5,468 nt of DNA from Deltaproteobacteria bacterium (GTDB taxonomy: Bacteria; Desulfobacterota; Desulfarculia; Adiutricales; Adiutricaceae), in the NCBI GenBank assembly GCA_031257955.1, contig JAIRNQ010000005.1:1-5468 (forward strand), in the 5' to 3' direction. A program made the position numbers and the translations under genes. The notes beneath the pieces were generated by a model. The model saw only the letters and a program-made list of their open reading frames with translations, had not been told where the DNA came from and did not search any database. This document shows, piece by piece, positions 4,107 to 5,468 of the stretch. The first letter of the stretch is position 1; every line of letters starts with the position of its first letter.

Positions 4107-5468
4107 TTATCTGGGCACGTCCCCGACGTGGAACTCCACCCGCCGGTTTTTGGCCCGGCCCTCCTCGGTGTCGTTGGTGTCGATGGGTCTGGATTTGCCG
4201 TAGGACTCGACTATTAGGCGGTCGGCCGGGGCCCCAAACTTAACCAGAAGTTCTTTGACCGCTTCGGCCCGCCTTCGGCCAAGATCCATGTTGTAGGCGT
4301 CCGTGCCTTTGCCGTCGGTGTGGCCGGCTATGGTGATCTGGCCCATCTGCGGGTTATTGACGATAAGTTCGGCGGCGAACTTAAGTCTGGGCTGGAAGGC
4401 CGATTTAACCTCGGCCTTGTCGAAGTCGAAGAACTGCGAGTAAGCGGCTATCCAGCAGCCGCGCTCGTCCACCGGCGCCCTTCTCGGGGTGGAGGGGCAA
4501 ACGTCCCTTTCGTCGCAAACGCCATCGCCGTCGGAATCTTTGCAGGGCGGCAGGTCGGCCGGCCCAAAGATCTCGGTCATCATATTCTCAAAAGAGGTAT
4601 CGGACATCAAAACGTCGCAAACGTTATAGTCCTTGCCGCCACCGGCTTTGGCAATGTCGGCGGCCAAGCGTTCGGCCGCGGACTGCCTGGTGACGTAGAA
4701 GGTATAGATCTTGGTATCTTCCCCATACTTTCGGCGTATGGCCTTGGCCTTGTCCACCGGGGCCCCGGAATCGGTAGTCTCCTCGAAGTCGGCGAACATC
4801 AACACGGCCCTGGGGCCGTTCATGACCGCCAGCTCCGCCTCGCTTGAGGTCAGGGCAAAACCGAAGGGCGAGATGGAATCGGCGGCGAAAAGCCTCCCGA
4901 TGGCCCCCTCCATGGTCGAGCGGTCAAACTTGGCCGGGCCATAATACAGAGTCGTGTAATCGCTCCTGGTCCAGGCCTGTTTATAGCCAAAAACCCTCAG
5001 GGCGGCCATGTAAGGCTGGCTGGGTATGCGTTGGTTCATTCTCCTGAGCAAGGTATTGACGGCTTCCTGCTTGATCAAACCGCCGGGGCAAGCCGATATG
5101 CGCCTCATGCTCGAGGAAAGATCGGAGAGGATCTCAAAACCCTGGATTTTCATGGGCCCCACGGGTTTGCCGGGGATCACGGTTGGGACGGACTCGGCCT
5201 GGGCCGAAGGGGCCAAGGGCGGGCCTCCAGGAGCGGGCGGCTGGGCGGGGGCCTGGGACGGCAAAACCGGGACTCCCGGAGGGCCCAAAACCGGGGTCTG
5301 GCCCGGGCTGGCCCCCTGGGCCGAAGGGGCCAAAGGCGGCTCGCCCGGGGCCGGCGGCGGGGCCGTGCCCTGGGGAGGCAAAACCGGGGGCTGGGACTGG
5401 ATGGCGCCCTGGGCCGATGGGGCCAAAACCGGCTCTCCGGGGGCCTGGGGAATCACCGACGGCAAGAT
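4107..5468 (-). CDS. VWA-like and OmpA/Pal domain envelope protein, N-terminus outside window
   Basis: The frame is open through the right edge. A TTG at 5463-5465 could serve as a start, but it lies inside the proline-rich repeats, with no signal peptide visible, so the true start is almost surely beyond the window. Numbering from that TTG: residues 1-100 are Pro/Ala-rich with three copies of an APGEPxLAPSAQGA unit. About 106-305 is a von Willebrand A-like domain with a DxSxS metal-site motif (Asp115, Ser117, Ser119) and an acidic ADFEE at 225-229. Residues 310-327 form a thrombospondin type 3-like calcium loop (DSDGDGVCDERDVCP). About 343-448 is an OmpA C-terminal domain with the peptidoglycan diaminopimelate-binding pair Asp384 and Arg399, corresponding to OmpA Asp271 and Arg286. 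The protein should anchor to peptidoglycan from the periplasm or outer membrane and present the VWA domain for metal-dependent protein contacts. This domain order is familiar from Desulfobacterota. The TAA stop is at 4107-4109, and a strong terminator follows. Confidence 0.9.
   Translation of the reverse strand: MLPSVIPQAPGEPVLAPSAQGAIQSQPPVLPPQGTAPPPAPGEPPLAPSAQGASPGQTPVLGPPGVPVLPSQAPAQPPAPGGPPLAPSAQAESVPTVIPGKPVGPMKIQGFEILSDLSSSMRRISACPGGLIKQEAVNTLLRRMNQRIPSQPYMAALRVFGYKQAWTRSDYTTLYYGPAKFDRSTMEGAIGRLFAADSISPFGFALTSSEAELAVMNGPRAVLMFADFEETTDSGAPVDKAKAIRRKYGEDTKIYTFYVTRQSAAERLAADIAKAGGGKDYNVCDVLMSDTSFENMMTEIFGPADLPPCKDSDGDGVCDERDVCPSTPRRAPVDERGCWIAAYSQFFDFDKAEVKSAFQPRLKFAAELIVNNPQMGQITIAGHTDGKGTDAYNMDLGRRRAEAVKELLVKFGAPADRLIVESYGKSRPIDTNDTEEGRAKNRRVEFHVGDVPR
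5196..5444 (-). repeat. Three-copy Pro/Ala repeat in the VWA-OmpA linker
   Basis: A 13-14 residue unit (APGEPxLAPSAQGA) is coded at 5403-5444, 5310-5351 and 5196-5234, separated by variable proline-rich spacers (start-to-start steps of 31 and 39 residues). It forms an extended linker of the type used to span the periplasm or cell wall. The array may continue past the right edge. Confidence 0.85.

Noticed and set aside
4320..4847. Plus-strand open frame of 175 codons
   Set aside because: It is antisense to the well-supported VWA and OmpA domains and its product is Gly/Val-rich shadow sequence.
5463..5465. TTG as the true start of the VWA-OmpA gene
   Set aside because: The frame stays open to the window edge, the residues around it belong to the proline-rich repeat linker, and an exported protein of this type needs a signal sequence that is not visible.

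Overview
The window suggests a GC-rich Gram-negative bacterium, most likely a member of the Desulfobacterota (former Deltaproteobacteria), perhaps gut-associated. This is an inference from the architecture of the partial gene at the right edge (proline-rich linker, von Willebrand A-like domain, thrombospondin type 3-like calcium loop, OmpA/Pal peptidoglycan-binding domain) together with a C-terminal piece of an AAA-ATPase/PD-(D/E)XK nuclease-family protein at the left edge. No rRNA, tRNA or marker gene is present to confirm it. TAA, TAG and TGA all act as stops, so the standard bacterial code fits.

Layout from left to right. 1-270 (+) is the 3' end of the PD-(D/E)XK-family gene. It is followed by 246 bp with a hairpin that may terminate transcription from one or both of the converging genes, and a three-copy 8-bp tandem repeat. 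517-1572 (-) is an exported SGNH/GDSL esterase with low-complexity segments on both sides of its catalytic domain. 1742-2917 (-) is an AI-2E/PerM-type membrane protein with an unusual proline-rich tail. Its stop codon lies just after a run of six C, and a +1 shift there would open a 33-residue basic extension. 2918-3532 is a 615-bp stretch without a convincing intact gene. It holds a possible decayed coding fragment, a hairpin and a diverged repeat pair. 3533-3907 (-) is a 124-aa protein I do not recognise, preceded by a good extended -10 promoter that sits inside a perfect inverted repeat. 4012-4051 is a textbook intrinsic terminator for the VWA-OmpA gene (4107 to the right edge, -), whose N-terminus lies outside the window.

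Working together: the three recognisable minus-strand genes are all envelope-related (exported esterase, multispanning membrane protein, peptidoglycan-anchored outer-membrane or periplasmic protein), but the gaps are wide and a terminator separates at least one pair. They look like neighbours rather than one tight operon; only the AI-2E gene and the esterase could share a transcript. I do not see a clear new biological system. The best leads are the frameshift extension of the AI-2E protein, the operator-like repeat on the promoter of the orphan 124-aa gene, and the decayed coding fragment in the large gap.
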